Shown here: positions 7,821 to 15,341 of the stretch, in pieces
How the letters are laid out: each line of letters begins with the position of its first letter
How positions within the stretch are numbered: position 1 is the first letter of the stretch
Source: JABDJX01 sp039942715
GTDB lineage: Bacteria > Pseudomonadota > Alphaproteobacteria > Rhodobacterales > Rhodobacteraceae
Direction of reading: 5' to 3'
DNA: 64,000 nucleotides
Assembly (NCBI GenBank): GCA_039942715.1
Contig: JBDVBY010000004.1
Coordinates: 186,001-250,000, forward strand
Made by a program: the position numbers and the translations under genes
The notes under the pieces: model-generated
Database searches by the model: none
Told to the model about the DNA's origin: nothing
Seen by the model: only the letters and a program-made list of their open reading frames with translations

Positions 7821-10274
7821 TCAGTAAAGATCGACCCGGAAAGGGTTCGTTTGCCATGACAAAGAGGCCAGCTGCAAAAGACGCGCTTTTGGATCGGAGG
7901 GTGCCGCGCCAAATTCGTAACGATCCAATACCGCTTGAAGCGCGGCTTCGCTAGAGGGTCCAAAGGCTCCATCAACCGCAATCTCGCCACCAAGTTCGAC
8001 GATCAGGCGTTGCGTTGCGCCATCAAGTTGCTGCGGTGCGAACAAGTCCAACAACTCAAGCGCCTCGCTGGCAAACCGGTTGCCCGTCAGAGCAGCTCCT
8101 TTTGCCGCAAACACCGCCGCGTCGAACGCATCGTAGTTGCTGGCGCCCTGCGACATGATCAAATGTGCTGCGTTCGCGCCAGAGCGCGCATGTCCACGCC
8201 CCAAACCTTCGGCAAACCATTCAACGGCGCGATTGGCATCGACCCCTTCCGGCGCACGACCATCGCGGTACATACGCGCAATATTGAATGGCGCTGTCGG
8301 ATGGCCATTGTCACTTGCCTGACGGAACAGGCCGTAGGCTTTGGCATCATCCACATCAAGACCAGCGCGCCCACGGAAATAGGCTAGCCCAAGGCTGTTG
8401 TAGCCATAAATATCATTGCGACTGGCGCTTTCGCGCAGGTACCGCAAGCCGCGCTCACCATCAAAGTAGTCGTTGTCGGGGTTTAGGTAGAACGATGCCA
8501 GATCGTTCATGGCAAACGTGTGACCCACCTCTAAAGACCGCGAGACAAGGTCAAAACCCTCAACTTCGCGCGCGTCGTTTCCGCCAAAACGCATCATCTG
8601 ACGCCCAAGCGCATAAAAGGCATAAGGATCGCCCTCGTCTGTGCCACGTGCATAGAAGGTCAGCACATCTTCGGGCAGCTTGCCCTCAATCACACGCCCT
8701 TCGGCACGCGCCTTCGTTCCAGTTACAAGGCCAAGCGCATACCACGCTCGCGCATGCCCAAGGTCGCGCGCCTGTTCAAAGGCGGCTTCAGCCCCATCCA
8801 GGTCTTTCAACGCCATAAGAGCGCGGCCTTTTTGATAGTGAAAACGGCTTGTTTCGGGGCTTTTGGCACTCTCGACCTCGCACGCGCTCAAGGCGATTTC
8901 TGGTTGTAATTCATTGGGATAGCGCGTGATTCCCATTCCATCTGGATCAAGGTGATCGCCTGCATGAAAATCGCATTGGTTGGGGTGCAGGCGCAGCGCA
9001 AGACGCTGTTCTTGCCCTGCGACACTGACCGAAAGAGAATCCATCAGGGCGCCATTTTCGAGCGACAAAGCGGGTATCTGAACCGACGCATTCACCAAAA
9101 CCAGACTGTCCAGCTCGTCCACCAATAGCGTCTGTCCAATCACTCCCTTCAAGCGACCATCTGACATCGGAAGCGCAAGTCGCCCGGTTTCAGGGCCTTT
9201 TGCGATCGTCACGCTGTCAGTGGCACTCAGATCAAGAGCGGTCTTGAGCGCCGGGCCAATTTCGACCTGCTGCACGAAATCTGCGTCAATCACAGCTGCA
9301 GCATTGGGTTGGTCTGCAACCTCAACCAGCGTTTCTGGCCCTTCAGGCGATATCCGCGCAAGGCCACGCGTCACGCCGGTGCCGTTACTGCTGACAGGCA
9401 ATGGACGCATCAAAGCGGCGCCAATCCCAAAGCTGGCTGGCTCAATAAGGGTCGAGCTGTCCCATGGAATCTGCCGGCCATTGGTGGCCTGATAGACTTC
9501 TCTGCGCACGCCTTCAAAAACGTCCTTAATCTCGGAGTCCGGGGCCTCAGAAGCCTCGGAAATAAGGGCTGCTGTAAACGGGCTGTTGTCGCCCTCACCG
9601 TCAAATGCCAAAGCGCCAGGTGATGTCGAGTACATCAGCATTGAATTGAGCGGAGCAGACAGCGAGGCAAAACCAGTTTTGGTTTCGCGCAGAGAATTTC
9701 CGATTTGAGTCATTGCTGCTTTGCCAACAAATGGATTATCGCGACAGCTATCAAGGATCACGACCTGAAGGCGCGCCCGCGCACCAACGATGCTGACCAG
9801 TGAGCCAAGCGAAACCGCTTCAAATGGGATATCATAAACCGTATCAAGATCGGCATCGACGGGAACAAGATAGTTCTCGGCTCCAATCTGAAAGCCGTGA
9901 CCTGCAAAGAAAATGACGACCTCGGTGTCTTTGTCGACGTCAAACAGAATGCGGCGCAGCACATCCTCGAAGCCGCGTTTGGTAATGTCGCTGTGATGGT
10001 GAACGATGTAGTCCTGACTGCGCAGGAAATCCGCCATCACATCCGCATCCGCGCGTGCATTGGGCAGACTTGGAATGGCCGCATAGCCTGAGTTGCCAAT
10101 CACAACGGCATACCGCTTGTCAGCGCGCGTCGTCGTATCAATGCTGCGCAAAGGCGCGATAGAAGTTGAGCCGGACACCAGTTGTTCGACGTAAGACCCG
10201 GATTGTGCCGTTGCTGCGGTTGCCAGACAGGCAACCGAGCTTACCAAGGCCGCGAAGCGCGTGAGGTTTTTCAT
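7821..10274 (-). CDS. Secreted caspase-family (C14) protein with SEL1-like repeats
   Basis: The product is 817 residues from ATG 10274, chosen because a signal peptide (cleavage after ATAATA) starts there and the codon overlaps the lipoprotein stop as TAATG. The caspase domain spans roughly residues 52-290. It has RYAVVIGNSGY at its start, the catalytic histidine in FFAGHG (His126) and the catalytic cysteine in ILDSCRDNPF (Cys177), both intact. A beta-rich linker follows, then several SEL1/TPR-like repeats (about 490-740), and a C-terminal segment with VDGAFGPSSEAAL that resembles a peptidoglycan-binding helix motif. It should be a periplasmic or surface protease with basic-residue specificity, as is usual for bacterial caspases; the substrate is unknown. 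It is last in a four-gene operon divergent from the Tad-like locus. Confidence 0.85.
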   Translation of the reverse strand: MKNLTRFAALVSSVACLATAATAQSGSYVEQLVSGSTSIAPLRSIDTTTRADKRYAVVIGNSGYAAIPSLPNARADADVMADFLRSQDYIVHHHSDITKRGFEDVLRRILFDVDKDTEVVIFFAGHGFQIGAENYLVPVDADLDTVYDIPFEAVSLGSLVSIVGARARLQVVILDSCRDNPFVGKAAMTQIGNSLRETKTGFASLSAPLNSMLMYSTSPGALAFDGEGDNSPFTAALISEASEAPDSEIKDVFEGVRREVYQATNGRQIPWDSSTLIEPASFGIGAALMRPLPVSSNGTGVTRGLARISPEGPETLVEVADQPNAAAVIDADFVQQVEIGPALKTALDLSATDSVTIAKGPETGRLALPMSDGRLKGVIGQTLLVDELDSLVLVNASVQIPALSLENGALMDSLSVSVAGQEQRLALRLHPNQCDFHAGDHLDPDGMGITRYPNELQPEIALSACEVESAKSPETSRFHYQKGRALMALKDLDGAEAAFEQARDLGHARAWYALGLVTGTKARAEGRVIEGKLPEDVLTFYARGTDEGDPYAFYALGRQMMRFGGNDAREVEGFDLVSRSLEVGHTFAMNDLASFYLNPDNDYFDGERGLRYLRESASRNDIYGYNSLGLAYFRGRAGLDVDDAKAYGLFRQASDNGHPTAPFNIARMYRDGRAPEGVDANRAVEWFAEGLGRGHARSGANAAHLIMSQGASNYDAFDAAVFAAKGAALTGNRFASEALELLDLFAPQQLDGATQRLIVELGGEIAVDGAFGPSSEAALQAVLDRYEFGAAPSDPKARLLQLASLSWQTNPFRVDLY

Positions 10275-10552
10275 TAGCCGCCCCAGCCGCCGGATTCGTC
10301 GCTTTCTGACAGATTGGGCGTGTTCCCGATCCGCTGGTGACCCCAACGACGTACTGGCTTTGGCTCTACAACTTCGACGGCGGCAACCGGTTTGGGGGCC
10401 ACAGGCTTGGCAACGACTGGTTTTACAACCGGCTTAACGGCCACTTGCACTGGTGGCTTGGCTTCTGGTGCGCGAAAATTGGGGATCGTGCATCCGCTTA
10501 CCGTCAGTCCGGCAAGACCGCATACTGCTATTTTCAAAACTGTCCGTTTCAT
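10274..10552 (-). CDS. Small proline/lysine-rich lipoprotein
   Basis: The product is 92 residues with a lipoprotein signal peptide and lipobox LTVSGC, so Cys21 would be lipidated. The mature part is a low-complexity V-K-P-V / A-K-P-V spacer of about 35 residues, like the periplasm-spanning linkers of TonB-type proteins, ending in a glycine/tryptophan-rich tail. No enzymatic domain is visible. The ribosome site AAGGAG lies 7-8 nt before the ATG, nearly identical to that of the next upstream gene. The stop overlaps the caspase start, so the two are probably made together, and this lipoprotein may anchor or escort the caspase. That role is inference from position only. Confidence 0.7.
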   Translation of the reverse strand: MKRTVLKIAVCGLAGLTVSGCTIPNFRAPEAKPPVQVAVKPVVKPVVAKPVAPKPVAAVEVVEPKPVRRWGHQRIGNTPNLSESDESGGWGG

Positions 10553-10579
10553 TTCCGTTCTCCTTCTTTTGGTTGGTAT

Positions 10580-10759
10580 TCAGCCTGCTTTGGCTGTTTG
10601 GGTTAGTTTGGCTACAGGTTGGCTCAGTTGCGCCGAACCACTTGCGGCCTTTATGCGGTGGATCAGGCCAATCAGTTTGGCTGGATCCACTCGGTCGCGC
10701 CTCTCTGGCGTTGAAAGTCCAAGGCCATTGCAGGGCGATGTAAATTGTGTCGAAACCAT
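10580..10759 (-). CDS. Small 59-residue protein with DPAK-LI-RI motif
   Basis: The start ATG 10759 has a strong AAGGAG site 7 nt upstream. The product is 59 residues without signal peptide or membrane segment. Its middle reads DPAKLIGLIHRIKAASG. The same pattern closes the secreted protein encoded just upstream (DPAKTLKLIKRIRDAGG), so the two genes share a short amphipathic helix. No known family is recognised. It sits 27 nt before the lipoprotein gene and just downstream of a perfect CRP-type site. Initiation from a start near 10942 is unlikely, because that reading overlaps the secreted-protein gene. Confidence 0.6.
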   Translation of the reverse strand: MVSTQFTSPCNGLGLSTPERRDRVDPAKLIGLIHRIKAASGSAQLSQPVAKLTQTAKAG

Positions 10760-10809
10760 TTTCGTTCTCCTTCTTCGCCCTGAGTTTTGCGAAGTCTGGA
10801 GATCGGCGA

Positions 10810-10825
10810 TGTGACGGGCGTCACA
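10810..10825 (-). promoter_or_regulatory. Perfect CRP-type binding site (TGTGA-N6-TCACA)
   Basis: The sequence TGTGACGGGCGTCACA is a perfect match to the CRP core consensus. It lies in the 107-bp gap upstream of the 59-residue gene, with its near edge 51 nt before that ATG. It could drive an internal promoter for the small gene, lipoprotein and caspase. The Crp-family regulator at 29338-30042 retains the matching recognition residues. Confidence 0.6.
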
Positions 10826-10866
10826 GGGTTGAATTTCTTTTTTGATGAATGCCCCCATTGCGACCC

Positions 10867-11175
10867 TCAATTCAACGGACGCCCACCGGCGTCGCGAATG
10901 CGTTTGATCAGTTTTAGTGTCTTGGCCGGATCGGACCGCCACGCGCGGTCAATCTCGGGAAGTGCCAGCCACTCGGGGCCGGGCTGGGTCAGGTCGTTTT
11001 CTGCGTTTGGAGTGGAAGCTTCGCCGCGCAAGGTACGGGTTGTTGGAACCGAGAACTCATCAATTTGCTGGCAAAAGAACTGTGAGAGGTGGGGGGACTT
11101 GAAGCCGAAGCTGGGACAAGCTTCGGCGCCACCGACAGTTAGCACGAAGATCAGACAAGAAGTGTATCGAACCAT
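10867..11175 (-). CDS. Small secreted protein with DPAK motif
   Basis: The product is 102 residues. A short hydrophobic N-terminal segment (SCLIFVLTVGGAEA) looks like a signal peptide. Three cysteines follow in the first third, then a polar, threonine- and proline-containing middle, and the C-terminal helix DPAKTLKLIKRIRDAGG that matches the smaller neighbour. An AGGGGG ribosome site lies about 6 nt before ATG 11175. This is the first gene of the minus-strand caspase operon and faces the Tad-like locus across a 164-bp divergent region. No family is recognised. Confidence 0.6.
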   Translation of the reverse strand: MVRYTSCLIFVLTVGGAEACPSFGFKSPHLSQFFCQQIDEFSVPTTRTLRGEASTPNAENDLTQPGPEWLALPEIDRAWRSDPAKTLKLIKRIRDAGGRPLN

Positions 11176-11339
11176 CCGAGCCCCCTTTTCCGTATCGGGC
11201 GCATGTAACGCCCTGACCCGAGTTCAGAGTTAGCGCAAAGGCAGGATGGTTGACGCGGCGTCGTATTCGTTACGACACACCGCCGCCGCGCGCGCCGTTT
11301 CCCTAGGTTGGTCTCACGTCAACGAAGGAGAGCGATGCG
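11176..11339. promoter_or_regulatory. Divergent control region between caspase operon and Tad-like operon
   Basis: This 164-bp region must carry promoters for both directions. It contains the inverted repeat GTCGTA-N5-TACGAC at 11260-11276, a weaker repeat GGGCG-N7-CGCCC at 11197-11213, and TTGACG at 11250-11255 as a possible plus-strand -35. No good -10 was identified. A GAAGGAG site precedes the plus-strand start at 11340. Confidence 0.45.
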
Positions 11340-11471
11340 ATGAGCCTTGAATACCTGTTAACCACCGGCGCGCTTGTTATCGGCTTTCTTGTCGTGCTCA
11401 AACTTTTGATGGACGCGTTGGCGGGCTCGATGGCAATCAAGTCGTTCCTGTTCTCGTTGCCGGTGGGATAG
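11340..11471 (+). CDS. Leaderless pilin-like membrane peptide 1
   Basis: The product is 43 residues beginning MSLEYLLTTG, with one hydrophobic helix of about 20 residues and a short tail. It belongs with three other tiny genes at 12566-13033: all four share M-[AST]-[LI]-E-[KY]-L-L-x-x-G. The pattern resembles the mature N-terminus of Flp/type IV pilins (conserved Glu then Tyr), but there is no prepilin leader; the reading frame starts at what would be the mature end. AAGGAG lies upstream of the ATG at 11340. A neighbouring ATG at 11335 leads directly to a stop. The CpaF-type ATPase begins 4 nt after the stop. It may be a pilin or pseudopilin subunit of the Tad-like machine; this is inference. 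Confidence 0.65.
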   Translation: MSLEYLLTTGALVIGFLVVLKLLMDALAGSMAIKSFLFSLPVG

Positions 11472-11475
11472 GGCC

Positions 11476-12477
11476 ATGGTGCAAGACGCTGTATATGACG
11501 CGCTTTTGCGGCACCTGATGGGGCCGTTGGTCCAATACTATGATGATCCCACGGTGACTGAGATCATGATCAATGGTCCTGACGAGGTTTTCATCGACGG
11601 TCGCGGTGGCGTTCAAAAGGTTGCCGAAACAATGCGCGACAGTGCTGCTTTGCGCGCGCTCGCGCGGGTGATCTTACAGTTTTCTGGCAAGCGGCTTGAT
11701 CCGTTTGATCTCTCACTTGAAGCGCGCACGCCAAGCCGTGCTCGGGTTCATATCGTGCAGGACCCAGCTGCGCGTGCAGGCATCACCCTTGCCATTCGCC
11801 AGTTTGCGACTGATCCGCCGACAATCGAGGATTTGGAAAAGTCCGGCTCACTTTCTGGAGAGGCCATCGCCTATCTGCGCGATCAGGTGGTGGGTCACCG
11901 CAACATTATTATCTCCGGCGGGACTGGTACGGGCAAAACGACGCTGCTTGGAATCCTAAGCCGGATGATGGACCCAACCGAGCGCATTTTGACAATCGAA
12001 GATGTGGCCGAACTGGATTTACGGATGCCCCATGTGGTGCAGCTCGAAAGCCAGCTACCCGATGCTAAAGGGCGTGGCGGCATTTCGATCCGAGAGCTTT
12101 TCCGCGCCGCTTTGCGTATGCGCCCTGACCGCATCTTGGTGGGCGAGTGTCGCGGCGGCGAGGCGCTGGACATGATCCAGGCAATGAACTCGGGCCACGC
12201 GGGCTCTCTCTCCACCGTACACGCTGACGATCCGGCGCGCGCGCTTTCACGGCTCGAAACACTTTGCCTGTTGTCAGACGTCGAAGTGCCCATCGTGGCC
12301 GTGCGCCGTCAGATTATTGAGGCGATTGATCTTGTCGTTCAGGTGCAGCGCATTGGCGGCAAACGTCTGGTGATGGAGATTGCCGAGGTGTCGAAAGAGC
12401 CGACTGAAAGCGGCCCCTATCTGATGGCGCCGTTGTTTGTGCGCACCGATGCAGAGGCCGACCTGAAGCGCGTCTGA
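11476..12477 (+). CDS. CpaF/TadA-type secretion ATPase (short form)
   Basis: The product is 333 residues, a type II/IV secretion system ATPase of the CpaF/TadA clade. It has Walker A GGTGTGKTT (residues 148-156), an Asp-box region LTIEDVAEL, the His-box-like RGGISIRELFRAALRMRPDR, and GECRGGEALDMIQAMNSGHAG followed by STVHA. Hexamers of this ATPase power assembly of Tad pili or secretion at the inner membrane. It lacks the long N-terminal region of typical CpaF and of the second copy at 17260-19203. Its closeness to four pilin-like peptides suggests they are handled by this motor. Having two CpaF paralogues in one Tad locus is unusual. Confidence 0.9.
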   Translation: MVQDAVYDALLRHLMGPLVQYYDDPTVTEIMINGPDEVFIDGRGGVQKVAETMRDSAALRALARVILQFSGKRLDPFDLSLEARTPSRARVHIVQDPAARAGITLAIRQFATDPPTIEDLEKSGSLSGEAIAYLRDQVVGHRNIIISGGTGTGKTTLLGILSRMMDPTERILTIEDVAELDLRMPHVVQLESQLPDAKGRGGISIRELFRAALRMRPDRILVGECRGGEALDMIQAMNSGHAGSLSTVHADDPARALSRLETLCLLSDVEVPIVAVRRQIIEAIDLVVQVQRIGGKRLVMEIAEVSKEPTESGPYLMAPLFVRTDAEADLKRV

Positions 12478-12565
12478 CGCCTCATCGCATTGGAAACGAC
12501 AACCGCCCTAAGGCTGCCAACACTCCTAAGCTGATCCCACAAGACGAAACGACGGAGTTTGAGCC

Positions 12566-12685
12566 ATGTCACTAGAATACTTACTGATTTTTGGCCTTGG
12601 CCTGGCAGTCGCCACGCTTCTGGCAACCATGGGCTCTGACATTGCGACCTTTGTTGTCGACACCGTCCGCGACTTGCTGAGCTGA
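12566..12685 (+). CDS. Leaderless pilin-like membrane peptide 2
   Basis: The product is 39 residues beginning MSLEYLLIFG, with one transmembrane helix and a short acidic tail (VVDTVRDLLS). GGAG lies about 9 nt before the ATG. The start block is nearly identical to that of peptide 1 (MSLEYLL). An 88-nt gap after the ATPase gene precedes it, with no other feature seen. It is too short for most gene finders, but its conservation with three neighbours supports it being real. Confidence 0.65.
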   Translation: MSLEYLLIFGLGLAVATLLATMGSDIATFVVDTVRDLLS

Positions 12686-12731
12686 CACGATGAAACAACC
12701 ACCGAAATTTATGCAGAAAAGGAACTCTAAC

Positions 12732-12869
12732 ATGACACTCGAAAAGCTTCTGATCTTTGGATTTGCTCTCGCCGTTTTGATGGCCGTGTCGACCATGGGT
12801 GCGAACATGTGGACCGACCGGACGTCAAAAAACACTGATTTTCAGGACACGATTGACAACATCAACTAA
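12732..12869 (+). CDS. Leaderless pilin-like membrane peptide 3
   Basis: The product is 45 residues beginning MTLEKLLIFG. One hydrophobic helix (residues 6-24) is followed by a polar tail rich in Thr, Asp and Asn (NMWTDRTSKNTDFQDTIDN), the layout of an Flp pilin mature chain without its leader. AAGGA lies 8-9 nt before the ATG. It shares LEKLLIFG and T-M-G positions with peptides 2 and 4. Like them, it has Glu at position 4. Confidence 0.68.
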   Translation: MTLEKLLIFGFALAVLMAVSTMGANMWTDRTSKNTDFQDTIDNIN

Positions 12870-12883
12870 GGGAGCCGGGCAAA

Positions 12884-13033
12884 ATGGCCATCGAAAAGCT
12901 GCTCATATTCGGAGTTGCCTTAGCCATTTTGGCAGCGGTGGCAACACTGGCGGACACCACAGGCACCACACGTGAGACCGAGAAAACGGACTACATCACC
13001 GAAATGAACGCACTCAAGGCCAAGGCGCCATGA
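12884..13033 (+). CDS. Leaderless pilin-like membrane peptide 4
   Basis: The product is 49 residues beginning MAIEKLLIFG. A single hydrophobic helix is followed by a charged tail (about 27 residues, rich in Thr, Glu, Lys). GGGAG lies upstream of the ATG. The stop overlaps the TadE-like start as ATGA, tying it translationally to the pseudopilin genes that follow. It is the fourth member of the M-x-[LI]-E-[KY]-L-L family in this locus. Confidence 0.7.
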   Translation: MAIEKLLIFGVALAILAAVATLADTTGTTRETEKTDYITEMNALKAKAP

Positions 13034-13668
13034 GTTTTCTTTTCAAACACAGACGCGCCAGTGTGGGGCTAGAGGCTGTGATGGCCCTGCCCGTCATAAT
13101 GGTGCTTTTTGGTGCGGTCGCGCAGGTTCTGATCACGTCGCAGTCGCGCGTGCATCTGGAACAGGCCGCATACGCTGCCGCGCGCAGTGCTTTGGCTTAC
13201 AAATGCCCGCCGCGAACGCTGTCGATAAACTTCCTGCGCACCGAGTGTTTCCGAAACCGAAGTGGTCTTGATGCCATTGCCCAGCGCAAGGCGGAAGACG
13301 CAGCACGTTGGGCGCTTGTTGCCGCTGCCCCGACCACAGGTGCTGCTTTCGCGCGCGGGTGTAGCGTGCCCGATGCTGGTGTCGAAGTCATGACAGGTGG
13401 CAATCGGATCGCCGGGCGTGATCAGGCGCTGCGTAACGCGCTCTGCTACGTTCAAGAGACCGCCAACCTGCGCGTTGAACTGGAGTGGGTTACCACTGGT
13501 GGCTTGCCGATTAGCCTATCAGAACGAGTGCCGATCCGCGCCACGGTTCATTTCCGCTATCCCCTTTCGACACCGTTTCGCCGTTTCCTGATGAACCAAG
13601 GGATCAGTGGCAAACGTGGCGACGGCACCTATTGGCGCGAAAGCAGCGCGACAGTAGTGCTGATATGA
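13030..13668 (+). CDS. TadE-like pseudopilin
   Basis: The product is 212 residues. The N-terminus has a short basic leader followed by RRASVGLEAVMALPVIMVLF: a prepilin-like site with Glu at +5 if cleavage is after Ala10, then one membrane helix. Ala instead of Gly at -1 is atypical but tolerated in some pseudopilins. The remainder is extracytoplasmic with several cysteines (CPP, EC, GC, LC) that could form disulfides. TadE/TadF proteins are minor pseudopilins of Tad systems. The gene starts by ATGA overlap with peptide 4 and ends by ATGA overlap with the TadG-like gene. Confidence 0.75.
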   Translation: MSFLFKHRRASVGLEAVMALPVIMVLFGAVAQVLITSQSRVHLEQAAYAAARSALAYKCPPRTLSINFLRTECFRNRSGLDAIAQRKAEDAARWALVAAAPTTGAAFARGCSVPDAGVEVMTGGNRIAGRDQALRNALCYVQETANLRVELEWVTTGGLPISLSERVPIRATVHFRYPLSTPFRRFLMNQGISGKRGDGTYWRESSATVVLI

Positions 13669-15341
13669 TCCGCCGCTTTCTTTCGCGCCGCCGCAAAGGG
13701 GCGATGGCCATGGTCGCCCTTGCTGGCATGGTGCCCGTCACCGCGATGATGTCTGCAAACATCAACACAAGCCAAATGGTCGATGACCGCCGCCAAGTGC
13801 AAGACGCCGCCGACGCGCTGGCCACGATGCACGGCACATGGAGCGCGCGTGCGCTCAACATCATCTCGATGAACAACGTCACCGCCGCACAGCTTTTGTC
13901 TGTTTCGGTCGGCTCTGAGGCGCTGTTTTTCACCAACAACGAAATCATCATCGCCGCCGGTTTGGCCACTGGTCGGATTACCGGACATGCCGGCCAAGAG
14001 TGCAGCTATAGAACGCCACCGCCAGTCAGCGCCATTGAAAGTGCATGGGTTGGGATTTGTCGCACGTGGCACACTTTGCTGACATTCCCGGCGCAGTTGG
14101 CGATGGTCCGCGCCTTTGACAGCAACAGCGATTTCGACCCGGTGCACGGGATCAAGACCGCAACCAAAGCGCTTGAAGCGATTGACGGCATGAACAATGC
14201 TTTGGCCCGCCGCCATCCGCGCGCGATGGCCGAGATTGCCGAAGACTATCGCACGCTGCTCGACATTCAGGATCATCACTTTGCCGATCCTTGCGACGGA
14301 CCGGTGGCCAACAACACCTGCCGTCAGACCAACACCGGCGATGGTATGGCTTTGCCACTTGAGAGCGCTGCCTTTGCCGCGCATCTGCGTCTGCAAACGG
14401 TGATGCGGGTGGGCACAACGGTGAATGACACGACATTTGCTGAACGTGGCTTCCCACGCGGCGAAGGCCCCATGGAGTATGGCGGCAGCACCACCCGCCC
14501 TAGGCTTGAGAACCACATCAACAATATCACCGAGATCGGCAACACGCTTTATGAGTTCGACCGGTTTTACGACAGCCGGATTTCGCACATGCCAAGGCAT
14601 CCGTTTTCCGGGCCCGGCACGGCGCTGTTTCCTGGGTTTCAGGGCTTACCGGAGCGCGCGTATCGCGGCGATCCATTTGTCGATCGCAACCGAGATATCT
14701 GGGACATTCTTGAGCCGATTTATGAAGGCATCATACCGATCTTGCGCACGGTACTTGGTGTTGCCCGCAACGTTTACATCTTTGGTTTTGACGAGCACAA
14801 CCAGTACCTTTTCCAAAGCGAACAGGGCCGCACCTCTAACAACTCATTCTTTCGCAACTACACCACTGCCTATGGCGCGATACTGCTCGGAGACATGCGC
14901 ACCAACTTTCCGCTTGGTTTTGATCTTGGGCGCTTTGAGCTGGTTACCATGTCGCCGGTGCCCGAGACTTTTCAGCTTGAAGACATTGATCCCGGCCCGT
15001 GGAACCTGCTTCCACCAGTCGAGCCACGCACGATGCCTGAGGCGTTTCATGTTCTGGGCTTCGCATTAAAAGACAAGTCGCGCAGGCTGTCTGAAATTGT
15101 GATCCCGACTTCAGTCGACACCCATACCGGCTATGGACAAACCGGCGTTTTCAATCCCGATGGTGCAACGCTTTATTCGCAAAACTGGCAATCAAAGCTG
15201 ATGCCGGCAACGCGTCTTGATGACGTGCGCCGTGCCAGCCGCGATCTGGCGCGTCAGGCCCGTGATGGTTTTGATGATCTGGCCGACACGCTGCAACAGG
15301 TGCAGAGCACCGGCAGCTGGGGGCGAGTTAATGCGCACTAA
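13665..15341 (+). CDS. TadG-like pilus-assembly protein
   Basis: The product is 558 residues from ATG 13665, which overlaps the previous stop as ATGA. A basic leader (MIRRFLSRRRKGAMAMV) precedes one hydrophobic segment, VALAGMVPVTAMMSANINTS, then the TadG-type sequence DDRRQVQDAADALATMHG. The rest is a large extracytoplasmic domain with two or three cysteine pairs. TadG-type proteins are envelope components of Tad machines; no von Willebrand MIDAS motif is visible here. The Glu of true pseudopilins is absent from the leader junction, so processing by the prepilin peptidase is uncertain. Confidence 0.72.
   Translation: MIRRFLSRRRKGAMAMVALAGMVPVTAMMSANINTSQMVDDRRQVQDAADALATMHGTWSARALNIISMNNVTAAQLLSVSVGSEALFFTNNEIIIAAGLATGRITGHAGQECSYRTPPPVSAIESAWVGICRTWHTLLTFPAQLAMVRAFDSNSDFDPVHGIKTATKALEAIDGMNNALARRHPRAMAEIAEDYRTLLDIQDHHFADPCDGPVANNTCRQTNTGDGMALPLESAAFAAHLRLQTVMRVGTTVNDTTFAERGFPRGEGPMEYGGSTTRPRLENHINNITEIGNTLYEFDRFYDSRISHMPRHPFSGPGTALFPGFQGLPERAYRGDPFVDRNRDIWDILEPIYEGIIPILRTVLGVARNVYIFGFDEHNQYLFQSEQGRTSNNSFFRNYTTAYGAILLGDMRTNFPLGFDLGRFELVTMSPVPETFQLEDIDPGPWNLLPPVEPRTMPEAFHVLGFALKDKSRRLSEIVIPTSVDTHTGYGQTGVFNPDGATLYSQNWQSKLMPATRLDDVRRASRDLARQARDGFDDLADTLQQVQSTGSWGRVNAH

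Noticed and set aside
10580..10942. A longer (120-codon) version of the 59-residue protein
   Set aside because: The extra part overlaps the secreted-protein gene and the CRP-type site; the start at 10759 has the strong ribosome site.
13629..14600. A 323-codon minus-strand frame
   Set aside because: It lies fully opposite the TadG-like gene, whose start, overlaps and composition are consistent.
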